A DNA stretch of 64,000 bases from UBA11650 sp963997925 (GTDB lineage Bacteria > Chloroflexota > Dehalococcoidia > Lucifugimonadales > UBA3495), in NCBI GenBank assembly GCA_963997925.1, contig CAXEOX010000001.1, positions 17,899 to 81,898 on the forward strand. Reading direction: 5' to 3'. The notes below the pieces were generated by a model. The model was given only the letters and a program-made list of their open reading frames with translations, did no database searches and had not been told where the DNA came from. Both the position numbers and the translations under genes were made by a program. Each line of letters starts with the position of its first letter. The stretch's first letter is position 1. Of this stretch, positions 25,900-34,200 are shown piece by piece.

Positions 25900-25923
25900 G
25901 AGATATGGGTGGGGGCACCGGGG

Positions 25924-27609
25924 TTAAAGTCCACCCGCCCGGTGCACCACCTGGCCTCCGACCATGGTGAGCAAGGAATGCAGTCCGGGAATCTCGTCGT
26001 CGGGAACGGTTAGCGGGTCATCGGACAGTACCGCTAGGTCGGCCAGTTTCCCCGGTACCAGCGACCCGCGCCGTTCCTCGTCGAAGCTGAAGTAGGCGCC
26101 ACCTAGGGCAAAAGCCTTGAGAGCTTCCAGACGGTTCAGGCACTGGTCCGGGGCCAGCACCTTGCCGGTATGGCGTTCCTGGCGGGTCACCGCCGACCAC
26201 AGCGTCATAAAGGGATTGAAGGGCTTGTTGTCGGTGCCGAAGCCGAAGGGCACGCCCAACTCCAGATAGGTTTGGTGGGGCACGGCCAGGGCCGCTGCTT
26301 TGGGGTTATCGGCCAACGGTCTGCCCCGCAGCCATAGCTCGGTGAGCGGAATGGTCTCTAAAACCAACCCCAGCTTCCGGATGCGGTCCAGTTGACTGGC
26401 GGTGGTTTCCCTGACGTGGGCCAGGATCCATCGCCGGTCGTCGATGGGCGTGTCCCGGTGCACTTCTTCAAAGATACTCAACACCTCGTCCAGGCCTTCC
26501 CGCACGATGGTATTCACCCTCAGGTTATGCTGCGCCGCCAGCTTCACCAACCGGCGGTAACGCCCCGGAGGGTTGTACCCTTGGGCGAACCCGGCCCATC
26601 CGGTGTAGGGAAGCTCGGCGGAGCGGGCGCGGGAGGTGTAGCGGCCGCCCCGGTATTGCAAGTAGTAGCCGCTGATACGCAACATGTCGTCGCCGTATCC
26701 GGCCCCCGACGCAGAATGGCCCCAACGGTCCATCTCCTGAGCCGCTTCCTTAACCGACTTCCATGCCGGACTCAAGACCAGATGAGAGCGCACGGTCATC
26801 CGCCCCGCGTCCCACAACTCTTTGTAAGCCCGCAGCACTTCCGGTGCCACGCCATGCCCCTCGTAGGTCCCGGTGACGCCCACCGAGTTGTAAAGGCCCA
26901 TGGACTCTTCCAAGGCTTGTACCCGTTGGGAGTGGGTGAATCTAGGGACCACCTTCATCAATGTGAACTCAAGGGAAGGGAACCGGGCAGTGTCCATCAA
27001 GATGCCGGTGGGTTCCCCATTGGCGTCCTTATCGATGGTCACAGAGGAGTCGGGAGACGGAGTATCGCGGTCTATGCCGGCAAGACGCAACGCCAGACTG
27101 TTGGCCACGGCCACCGAAGGCGGCACGTTCCATGGCGTCCAGATCCCGCGGATATACACGGGGTTATTGGGCGAAACCCTGTCCAACTCCCAGCGGTTGG
27201 GATACCGGCCCTCCTGAAGACACTGGGGGACGTCCAAGTAGCTGGGCTGGTCTCCCACCGGCATGGTGACCACCCACTCGCCGGGAGATGCTTGGTCCAC
27301 CAGTAGCTTCACCGCTGCCAGAATCTCATCGATAGACCGGAGACCCTCCAAAGACGGACAAGCCCGTTTCAGGCCTTCCCGGTCCATGTGGGCATGGATG
27401 TCGATGATTCCTGGTATAGCCGTGCGTCCCTGAAGATCGATGACTTCGGTACCAGGGTCCGACAGGGCAAGCATGTCCCGGTCACTGCCGACGGCTTGTA
27501 TCGACTCACCGCTGATGGCCATGGCCTGTTGGACCACGCCGTCATCGGCCATGGTCAGTACTTTGCCGTTGTGCAGCACAACGGTGGGGATGTTTTGGCT
27601 GGATGACAT
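25924..27609 (-). CDS. YtcJ-like amidohydrolase
   Basis: 561-residue metal-dependent hydrolase of the amidohydrolase 3 family. N-terminal sandwich VVLHNGKVLTMADDG, metal site GIIDIHAHMDREGLK, late region WILAHVRETTASQ and FGFGTDNKPFNPFMTLWSAV with the Asp ligand, then AYFSFDEERRGSLVPGKLADLAVL, the usual YtcJ ending. Family members hydrolyse N-substituted amides or carbamates; no substrate can be given. ATG 27609 with AAGGG upstream. Followed on its other side by a DinB-type gene on the same strand 84 bp upstream. Confidence 0.9.
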   Translation of the reverse strand: MSSSQNIPTVVLHNGKVLTMADDGVVQQAMAISGESIQAVGSDRDMLALSDPGTEVIDLQGRTAIPGIIDIHAHMDREGLKRACPSLEGLRSIDEILAAVKLLVDQASPGEWVVTMPVGDQPSYLDVPQCLQEGRYPNRWELDRVSPNNPVYIRGIWTPWNVPPSVAVANSLALRLAGIDRDTPSPDSSVTIDKDANGEPTGILMDTARFPSLEFTLMKVVPRFTHSQRVQALEESMGLYNSVGVTGTYEGHGVAPEVLRAYKELWDAGRMTVRSHLVLSPAWKSVKEAAQEMDRWGHSASGAGYGDDMLRISGYYLQYRGGRYTSRARSAELPYTGWAGFAQGYNPPGRYRRLVKLAAQHNLRVNTIVREGLDEVLSIFEEVHRDTPIDDRRWILAHVRETTASQLDRIRKLGLVLETIPLTELWLRGRPLADNPKAAALAVPHQTYLELGVPFGFGTDNKPFNPFMTLWSAVTRQERHTGKVLAPDQCLNRLEALKAFALGGAYFSFDEERRGSLVPGKLADLAVLSDDPLTVPDDEIPGLHSLLTMVGGQVVHRAGGL

Positions 27610-27693
27610 AGGAGGCCCTTATCGTTGGAGGTGTTTGAGAAAGCGCGGGAATGGGTGGGCGGATCCGGCGCTGGACCCGCCCACTGCCGGAGG

Positions 27694-28224
27694 CTAGGGA
27701 GCGAACCAGCCCCTACCCTCGAAGTAGCCTCTCAGGAAAGCGATCTGGCCCCCGTGGACTATGTTGTCGTATAGCAGGATGCCCAGCATCTCTGAAACCG
27801 AACGGGGTTCGGTGGCCGGAGGCACGATGCGGGTCGTGTCCAGGTCGGCATTGGATAGGCCGTCCAGATACTTCCTGGCCTCGGCTTTGGTTGCCTCGAA
27901 GTACCCCAATAAAACGACCTTGGTAGGTGCCTTCCAAGCGGCTACTTGCTCTGGAGACCAACCCTGTCCGGTCGTTTCCGGGTCATCGCTCAGACCACAC
28001 TTCTCGACCCATCCATCTTGAACCCACAGTTGGGGTATACCCCGGAGCCGCGTTTGGGTGAAAACATCCACCACGCGGGTCATGTGCCAGAGTAGCCAGG
28101 CGATGGAGTTGACCTGACCGTCTATCAGGCGGCTCAACATGGCATCGTCCAAATTATCCACCGCCCGGTCCACCATTCCCCAGTTGCGTTCCAGTGAAGT
28201 TTTGATTACGTCGCTTGCTGGCAT
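27694..28224 (-). CDS. DinB-like four-helix metal-binding protein
   Basis: 176 residues with the DinB/YfiT fold. The first helix starts LERNWGMVDRAVDNL; H47 (WLLWHMTRVVDV) and H157 (YDNIVHGGQIAFLRGY) are two of the three expected metal ligands, while the third His of the family is not evident. Related proteins bind nickel or zinc and some are thiol-dependent (mycothiol or bacillithiol) S-transferases. ATG 28224 follows TTAAGGAGTAATC. It is probably co-transcribed with the downstream YtcJ-like gene. Confidence 0.82.
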   Translation of the reverse strand: MPASDVIKTSLERNWGMVDRAVDNLDDAMLSRLIDGQVNSIAWLLWHMTRVVDVFTQTRLRGIPQLWVQDGWVEKCGLSDDPETTGQGWSPEQVAAWKAPTKVVLLGYFEATKAEARKYLDGLSNADLDTTRIVPPATEPRSVSEMLGILLYDNIVHGGQIAFLRGYFEGRGWFAP

Positions 28225-28328
28225 GATTACTCCTTAATCCTTCTAATTAATTTTCCGACCTGGGTAGCGTAACTGTCGAAATAGCTAGTAGTTGTCCCTT
28301 CCCGCTTTACGGAGCTTTGCCCCAAAGC

Positions 28329-28437
28329 TGTCATTCTGAGGTCCGCAGGCCGAAGAATCTGGGGTGGGGTTGTCCGCGCGAACGTGAGCCCACCGCCTCA
28401 GACCCTGAGTCCTTCGGCGGAAGGACTCAGGGTGACA
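28329..28437. repeat. 109-bp MITE/REP-like element with internal 13-bp hairpin
   Basis: Starts TGTCATTCTGAG and ends GGGTGACA, the same end type as the element at 9.8 kb. Inside, ACCCTGAGTCCTT, a 6-nt loop, AAGGACTCAGGGT (28402-28433) is a perfect stem. It lies in the 278-bp gap between the DinB and phosphodiesterase genes, which holds nothing else recognisable. Confidence 0.6.
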
Positions 28438-28502
28438 TTACCGGCGGGGCTTTTGAGGCAAAGCCCTTTTACGGGGGAAGGTTAGAATGGGAGTGATTCG
28501 GC

Positions 28503-29957
28503 TCACCTCCATCCCAACGTGCTGTTGCCTTCGTCTACGTAGGTTGTTTCGCCCACGACAGATAGCTTGATCTGCTGACGGTATACCTTCTCTTTCAGCC
28601 GCCGTTCGGTGCTGTGAAGTTCACTCGACCATTCAACAGAGTCAGGGTCGGGACCGCCAACCAACGCCTCGGCCAGCACCCGGCCATCCATGGCCTCTCC
28701 ACCCGGAAGGCCCAACAGGTTCAATATCGTGGGGGCAACATCGATGTTGCCCGACGGGACGTCCACGCTGACGCCCCGCTTGAACCCGGGACCCCAAGCA
28801 AACATCACGTTGTTCATCTCGTGTTTGCTCATGGAGCCATGCTGTCCTTGGCCCGCCCGGCCACTGGTGGAGTACACCTTTCCCTGGTAGCCGCCATCGT
28901 TGGTGGCCGAGTTCCACCGGAATGACATCGTAATCTCCGGTCCGCGTGGCCCCTGGTTACCGACGACCGATGAAGGGAAGGTGCCGGTCATTTCACCGAT
29001 GCTATCCGAAACGGTGAGGGACCCGCACCACTCCTGACCCATCAGCCAGATTGCCAAACGTTCAGCAGTCTCCGGGTCACCGTCCGTCGTGTAGAACAGC
29101 GCCGAGCCACCATTGTTAGCTACCGCCACCCCGCCGGGCTCGCCACACGGGGGGAAGCCGGCCTCGCGGACCAAGGCTTCAACATTTATCGGGTGGATGA
29201 TGCTAGAGTAGCCGTGGTCGGAGACAACCATAACGTTGGTGTCCGCAGCCCGGCCCGACTCGCTTAGCCAGTCCATAAGTATTCCAAACTGTTGATCGGC
29301 TTCTTTGATAGCGCCGTTGGAAAGGTCCGACCCCACCGGCTCATCGTGCTGGGACTTATCCGGCTCCGAGGACCATATCAGCGCAACAGCAGGATTGCGC
29401 TCGGGAAGGATGTACTCGGTTATAATTTTGACGGCTTGAGCCATCCGTGGGGTGTTAGGCCTGGTCTCGTCCGGCCAGGGTCCGAACCGGGCGGTTATGT
29501 CCTCATGAAGACCGTGGGGCAGGGTGAATTCGGGATGGATCGTCGCACCACCGCTACGCTCCGCCGTGGGGTTCTGCAGATAGGCATTGCCGCTGGTTCC
29601 CACTCCTATCGCCACGTACTCCTGACCGTTCTGGGACAGTATCTCCCCCAGAGTGGGAGCCAGCAGAACCTGACCGGTTTTCGCCTCAACCTCGGCGAGC
29701 TGAGTTTCCAGTGCCGGGATGACATTGGTGGCATCGAATTCCCGGACCATCAGGCTATTCCCCGCCAACCCGTGTCCCCCTGGATATCGTCCGGTGACCA
29801 CGCTGGAGACATTGACCCTGGTGACCGAGGGATAAACGGGATGATGGTTAGTGAAGGTGATACCCTGGGCGGCCAACGACGCCAGATTAGGCATCAACTC
29901 AGGAATAACCTGAGCCGGTTGAAGCCCGTCAAATACAGCGATAAGGACCGATGCCAT
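28503..29957 (-). CDS. Alkaline-phosphatase-superfamily phosphodiesterase (type I NPP-like)
   Basis: 484 residues. Two-metal alkaline phosphatase fold: D10 in LIAVFDGLQP, nucleophile T46 in VYPSVTRVN, NVSSVVTGRYPGGHGLAGN, then MVVSDHGYSSIIHPIN with Asp and His ligands, and a late region MSKHEMNNVMFAWGPG that takes the place of the third site. It cleaves phosphodiester or phosphonate bonds in nucleotide pyrophosphatase relatives. No signal peptide is visible, so it is probably cytoplasmic. ATG 29957 follows GGTGGAGGAGCCC; a GTG four codons earlier overlaps the RBS. The gene is divergent from the cupin operon. Confidence 0.87.
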   Translation of the reverse strand: MASVLIAVFDGLQPAQVIPELMPNLASLAAQGITFTNHHPVYPSVTRVNVSSVVTGRYPGGHGLAGNSLMVREFDATNVIPALETQLAEVEAKTGQVLLAPTLGEILSQNGQEYVAIGVGTSGNAYLQNPTAERSGGATIHPEFTLPHGLHEDITARFGPWPDETRPNTPRMAQAVKIITEYILPERNPAVALIWSSEPDKSQHDEPVGSDLSNGAIKEADQQFGILMDWLSESGRAADTNVMVVSDHGYSSIIHPINVEALVREAGFPPCGEPGGVAVANNGGSALFYTTDGDPETAERLAIWLMGQEWCGSLTVSDSIGEMTGTFPSSVVGNQGPRGPEITMSFRWNSATNDGGYQGKVYSTSGRAGQGQHGSMSKHEMNNVMFAWGPGFKRGVSVDVPSGNIDVAPTILNLLGLPGGEAMDGRVLAEALVGGPDPDSVEWSSELHSTERRLKEKVYRQQIKLSVVGETTYVDEGNSTLGWR

Positions 29958-30247
29958 GGGCTCCTCCACCTATGGAGTGTTGACTTTGGGAGCAGCAGGG
30001 AGCCGGACCCAGAAACCTAACCCTGCGTTAAATCAGCCCGCATTATAACAACCCTACCGGCCTTAGGTTAGGAACGCATCCTGGGATCGGATTCAGAAGG
30101 CTTCATTACCGCCTCTTCGATCGGAATCCAACGTAATTGACCCATCTTGGCAGCCTTGCTAGAATCCGTCCGACACAGGCAGACCTTCCCAGGGAAGGCT
30201 GCCGCTCCCCGGAGCAGGCCCGGAAGCCGGCGATAAGGAGAAGTATC

Positions 30248-31393
30248 TTGGTTGAAACATGGGGCACCATAGACAGTTCCGCGGAAGTCGCGACAACACA
30301 CATCGGGGTGAACGTCTACACCTACGACGCCTGGATGCGGTCGGTGGGGATTCCCGTGCACACCGGGTTCTTCATTTCCGACCTCCGGACCTTGGAGTTA
30401 GAATGGTGGGAAGACCGGGGCTGTAAAGCCGCTTTCATCCAATTAATGGGACAGGAAGGAATCATCGAAGCCCGCGTTAGTGAGATTCCTCCCGGCGAGT
30501 CCTTGCCCCCTCTCAAACTGTCGGTAGACGAGGTCGTTTACGTCGTCGAGGGTCAAGGCCTGACCAGCGTTTGGGGAGCAGAAGACTCTCGGCGGCAGAC
30601 GGTAGAGTGGCAGAAACATAGCATCTTTCTGCTGGAGCGGAACCGCTACCACCAGTTCAGCAACACACGGGGGGATCTCCCCGTCCGGTTGCTGCATTAC
30701 AACTACCTGCCCTTGGCCATGTCCACCATCCCAGACCCAGCTTTTTTCTTCAACAATCCTTACGACGCCCCGGAATCTGCAGGTGGAGAGTTCTACTCCG
30801 AAGCCAAGGCCGTGCCTAGGGCCGACCGGCGGGGCCGCCGGGGATTCCTGTGGAGAGGCAACTTCTTCCCGGACATGCAGAGCTGGGACCAGTTGGACAG
30901 CAACGAAACAAGGGGAGCGGGCGGTCACAGCGTCTACATCCAATTCCCCGGCTCGGAGATGTCTTCCCACATGTCCGTGTTCGCCCCTCAACTTTACAAA
31001 AAGGCGCATCGCCACGGCCCCGGCCGGGTCATAGTCATCCCGGCGGGTGAGGGCTACACCATCCTGTGGGAAGAGGGCAAAGAAAAGATTGTCGTGCCCT
31101 GGCAGGAAGGCAGCGCTCTGGTCCCGCCCAACCGGTGGTTCCACCAGCACTTCAACGTCGGCGGCTCCAAGGCACGATACCTGGCCCTCCATCCGCCACG
31201 CCAGTTCCACGGCTACACCGACGAGTCGGTGGGAGATTTGTCCAACGATCAGATCGAATACGTTGATGAAGAGCCCTGGGTACGCGAGAAGTTCGAGGAG
31301 GAACTGGCCAAACACGGCGTGACCAGTCTCATGCCCGACGAAGCCTACAAAGACCGAGACTACCAATGGGATTACCGGACGGCAGCTCAATAA
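30248..31393 (+). CDS. Two-domain cupin protein
   Basis: 381 residues. N-terminal cupin: ARVSEIPPGESLPPLKLSVDEVVYVVEGQGLTS at about 90-130. C-terminal cupin: MSVFAPQLYKKAHRHGPGRVIVIPAGEGYTILW at about 240-275, with the H-x-H metal motif, and VPPNRWFHQHFNVGG. The N-terminal module has lost its HxH. TTG 30248 is chosen because AAGGAG sits just before it; an upstream in-frame ATG has no RBS. Bicupins include dioxygenases such as gentisate 1,2-dioxygenase and oxalate decarboxylases; this one is unlike either in detail. It opens an operon with the EutA-like gene and RidA. Confidence 0.82.
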   Translation: MVETWGTIDSSAEVATTHIGVNVYTYDAWMRSVGIPVHTGFFISDLRTLELEWWEDRGCKAAFIQLMGQEGIIEARVSEIPPGESLPPLKLSVDEVVYVVEGQGLTSVWGAEDSRRQTVEWQKHSIFLLERNRYHQFSNTRGDLPVRLLHYNYLPLAMSTIPDPAFFFNNPYDAPESAGGEFYSEAKAVPRADRRGRRGFLWRGNFFPDMQSWDQLDSNETRGAGGHSVYIQFPGSEMSSHMSVFAPQLYKKAHRHGPGRVIVIPAGEGYTILWEEGKEKIVVPWQEGSALVPPNRWFHQHFNVGGSKARYLALHPPRQFHGYTDESVGDLSNDQIEYVDEEPWVREKFEEELAKHGVTSLMPDEAYKDRDYQWDYRTAAQ

Positions 31394-31415
31394 GTTACCG
31401 GGAGAATTAAGCTTA

Positions 31416-32981
31416 ATGGACCACGACGAATTCGAAGACGGCCTTCACGGTCACAGCCATAGCCATGACAATTTCCCCGACGACCCTCACGACGATCTGG
31501 ACGACTTCGGTGACGTTGGCGAAGCGGTGGAAATTGAAGGCATGGAGATGCTCACCATTCGCAGTGTGGGCATCGATATAGGCTCATCCACGTCGCATCT
31601 GGTGTTCTCCCAACTGGTACTGAGAAGAGAAGGGGCTGCGTTTTCCAGCCGGTTCCGGGTAACTGACCGGCAGGTCTTATACCGCTCTCCCATCATGCTG
31701 ACGCCCTACGTATCCGGAACGTTGATCGACACCGACAACATTCGGGAGTTCGTTCGCCAGTCTTACGAGGAAGCCGGATTCACCCCGGAAACCGTGGACA
31801 CGGGGGCGGTGGTAATCACCGGAGAGGCACTGAAGAAGGAGAACGCACGGCCCATCAGCGAGCTTTTCGCCAAGGAGTCGGGCAAATTCATCTGCGCGTC
31901 CGCCGGACCCAACCACGAAGCATTGCTGGCGGCCCACGGGTGCGGAGCGGTGGCCCTATCCAAGGATGAAAGCGCCACTGTCCTAAACATCGACGTGGGC
32001 GGCGGCACTACCAAGTTGTCCCTGATACGTAACGGCGTGGTGACAAGCACTGCTGCCGTCACCGTTGGCGCACGGCTTATCGCCTTCGATGAAGAGAACC
32101 AGATAACTAGGCTGGAGGAGCCGGCATTAGACCTGCTCAATGAAATAGGCCGGATCTTAGCCGTGGGGCGAGCCATCAGCGAATCCGTGAAAGAAGACTT
32201 CGCCGCCCGCATGTCCGAGATTCTCGCCTTGGTGATTCGAAACGCTCCCCTGACCGGGATCGCTGAGCGCTTCCTACTTACAGACCCACTGGAAGACTAT
32301 CAGGGTCCCTCTGAAGTTGATTATGTCGTGTTTTCCGGCGGCGTGTCCGAGTACATCTACGACCACGACGCAGCCTCCTACGGAGACCTGGGTCCCCAGT
32401 TCGCCCGCCACATCCGCGAAAGCCTGAAAACCGTGTTCAAAGAAGGGGTAGTGCGCGAAGCCTCTGAAGGCATCCGGGCAACGGTCATCGGGGCCGGGGA
32501 GTACACGGTGCAAGCCAGCGGCGGCACCAGCCATCTGTCCGGATTGGACTCACTTCCGGCTTTCGGGCTACAGGTGGTGCGCCCTTACATGAACGGTCAG
32601 GAGTCGGTGGAGCGGGCGATTCAGAGCGCCCTGGCCAAGTTCGATCTAACCGAATTCGCCCCCGGATTGGCCCTAGCCCTGGAAGTTGAAGAGCCACCCA
32701 ACTACCGCTCCCTGAAAAGACTGGCCGACGGTATCTCCTCCGTGGTCAACAACGGCGACGCTACAGATGTCCCGGTGTTCATAGTTCTCGATACCGACGT
32801 TGCCAAGTCCCTTGGCGGCATCCTGAAAGAGGAACTGAAGCTGAGCCAAGACGTGGTGGTGGTTGACGGCATAGACGTGGGAGACCTGGACTACTTGGAC
32901 ATCGGCCTGCCAATGGGCATATCCGAAGTTGTTCCGGTGACGGTTAAGTCGCTGATATTCCCCACGAAAGAAGAGCGTTAA
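31416..32981 (+). CDS. eutA: EutA-like ethanolamine ammonia-lyase reactivase, orphan
   Basis: 521 residues versus about 465 in E. coli EutA. ASKHA ATPase fold: phosphate 1 loop VGIDIGSSTSHLVFSQL near residue 52, phosphate 2 loop VLNIDVGGGTTKLSLI near 190, adenosine loop VVFSGGVSEYIY near 305. EutA uses ATP to expel damaged cobalamin from the adenosylcobalamin enzyme EutBC. No eutB or eutC is in the window. The N-terminus carries an extra stretch of about 45 residues rich in His, Asp and Glu (HGHSHSHD), which looks able to bind metal. ATG 31416 is 22 bp after the cupin. It could reactivate a B12 enzyme encoded elsewhere or be repurposed. Confidence 0.85.
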   Translation: MDHDEFEDGLHGHSHSHDNFPDDPHDDLDDFGDVGEAVEIEGMEMLTIRSVGIDIGSSTSHLVFSQLVLRREGAAFSSRFRVTDRQVLYRSPIMLTPYVSGTLIDTDNIREFVRQSYEEAGFTPETVDTGAVVITGEALKKENARPISELFAKESGKFICASAGPNHEALLAAHGCGAVALSKDESATVLNIDVGGGTTKLSLIRNGVVTSTAAVTVGARLIAFDEENQITRLEEPALDLLNEIGRILAVGRAISESVKEDFAARMSEILALVIRNAPLTGIAERFLLTDPLEDYQGPSEVDYVVFSGGVSEYIYDHDAASYGDLGPQFARHIRESLKTVFKEGVVREASEGIRATVIGAGEYTVQASGGTSHLSGLDSLPAFGLQVVRPYMNGQESVERAIQSALAKFDLTEFAPGLALALEVEEPPNYRSLKRLADGISSVVNNGDATDVPVFIVLDTDVAKSLGGILKEELKLSQDVVVVDGIDVGDLDYLDIGLPMGISEVVPVTVKSLIFPTKEER

Positions 32982-33009
32982 AGGCGTTAACCCAAAAGGG
33001 AGGAATAAC

Positions 33010-33390
33010 ATGGATATCATCCGCCGCGACTACCCCGACCTGCCCCAACCAGCCGGGGCATTCCACCATTCGGTCCGCTGGGGCAACATGCTCTTCATAG
33101 CGGGCAGCACCGCCAGGGGCACCCCCGCCGAGAAGGGAGACATCGCCGCCCAAACTGAGGTGATTCTCCAGAAGTTTCAGACGATATTGGAGGCCAACGG
33201 CGGGTCTATGAGTAGCATCGTCAAAGTCACCAGCTTCGTCACGGACCTGCGGGAAGCAGCCGCCAGCGGCGAAGTCCGGCGCGAGTATTTTAAAGACGGC
33301 TTCCCGGCCAGCACTCAAGTGCAGGTTGCCGCTTTGGGGACGCCGGATATTAAGATAGAGATAGAGGCCATCGCCATACTTCCCGAATAG
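33010..33390 (+). CDS. RidA/YjgF/YER057c family protein
   Basis: 126 residues of the trimeric RidA fold, which hydrolyses enamine/imine intermediates to 2-oxo acids and ammonia. FHHSVRWGNMLFIAGSTARG, QKFQTILEANGGSMSSIVKVTSFVTDL and FPASTQVQVAALGTPDIKIEIEAIAI are typical. The active-site Arg that precedes the ..T.V.V..L strand in true RidA is replaced by Ala-Ser (FPAST), so deaminase activity is uncertain. ATG 33010 with AGGGAGGAATAAC. It closes the cupin-EutA operon; ethanolamine-type ammonia-lyases give imine or aldehyde intermediates, so a link to amine breakdown is plausible. Confidence 0.85.
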   Translation: MDIIRRDYPDLPQPAGAFHHSVRWGNMLFIAGSTARGTPAEKGDIAAQTEVILQKFQTILEANGGSMSSIVKVTSFVTDLREAAASGEVRREYFKDGFPASTQVQVAALGTPDIKIEIEAIAILPE

Positions 33391-33430
33391 GGCGAGGGAT
33401 TGTTCCGGGTATCAGGGCTCCATCACCAGC

Positions 33431-33459
33431 GTAGGGGCAGGTTTGAAACCTGCCCCTAC
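33431..33459. repeat. GTAGGGGCAGG hairpin repeat, copy 2
   Basis: 14-bp perfect stem with a single G loop (GTAGGGGCAGGTTT / AAACCTGCCCCTAC) between the convergent ridA-type gene and the coiled-coil gene. Confidence 0.75.
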
Positions 33460-33498
33460 ATCGTCAGGATACCGAACCCGCAAGGTCAACGACCAGCT

Positions 33499-34149
33499 TT
33501 ATTGAACTGAGTCTATCCTAGAGTTGAGCCTTTCCAGTTCTAGGCCAAAATCTCCTTGGAAATCACTCAAGACCCGTTCCAAATCCTCCACTTGCAAGCG
33601 AAGTTGCTCAAGTTCCAAATGAGCTTCGCTCTTGGCATCCTCAATCATTCCTCTAGTTTCGTCGATCTCGAATCTTAGTTGATCCAGGTCAAAGCCCTGG
33701 TCCGCATCCAGGTCTCTTAGTGCCAGATTGTTATTTATGTCGTCGACCTGAAATTGCAGATTGTTCAGGCTTTCTAACCGGGCGTATTCGAACTCCAGAC
33801 CGTCAAACCTGGACCTAACCTGTTGAATGTCCAAACTCAGGCTCTCCAGATCGAACCTGGACACGGGATCGGTCCCTTCCACTTGGTTCTTGAGGCTATC
33901 GAATTCAAAACGCAGGTCATCCAACGGTTGCATCATTTCGAATTGAAAATCACCCTGGCTGGGGCCGAAGTCCTGGGACATCTCCTCCTTGGCCGCTTCG
34001 ATCTGGAATCTGACCTCGTCCTCCACCGCTTGCATGATACGTCCCTCGTCCAACGGCTGTTGGCCGGCGAGCTCACAGGCTACGGCCGCCACCAGTAGAA
34101 TCAATGCGGCTGGAATGACTACCGAGGCCAGGTGTTTACGTAGTTTCAG
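33499..34149 (-). CDS. Putative lipoprotein with long coiled coil
   Basis: About 216 residues if translation starts at CTG 34149 (GGGAG seven bases before), giving MKLRKHLASVV then a hydrophobic stretch and the lipobox-like LLVAAVAC, so a lipid-anchored envelope protein. TTG 34104 inside the hydrophobic stretch is the other possible start. From residue 40 to the end, long heptads rich in Asp, Glu, Leu, Phe and Gln are seen (FDSLKNQVEG, LEFEYARLESLNNLQFQVDDINN, LEQLRLQVEDLERVL). No enzyme motif. It resembles no named family I recognise; envelope tether or scaffold is only a guess. Confidence 0.65.
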   Translation of the reverse strand: MKLRKHLASVVIPAALILLVAAVACELAGQQPLDEGRIMQAVEDEVRFQIEAAKEEMSQDFGPSQGDFQFEMMQPLDDLRFEFDSLKNQVEGTDPVSRFDLESLSLDIQQVRSRFDGLEFEYARLESLNNLQFQVDDINNNLALRDLDADQGFDLDQLRFEIDETRGMIEDAKSEAHLELEQLRLQVEDLERVLSDFQGDFGLELERLNSRIDSVQ

Positions 34150-34200
34150 GATATAACTCCCTTTTTGCCGGATCGATTTCCGGCACGCTTACATGACTGG

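Noticed and set aside
26392..27306. 304-codon plus-strand frame over the YtcJ-like gene
   Set aside because: Antisense shadow; Arg/His/Pro-rich, no recognisable fold.
30443..31390. 315-codon minus-strand frame over the bicupin
   Set aside because: No RBS or domain; the plus strand encodes recognisable cupin motifs.
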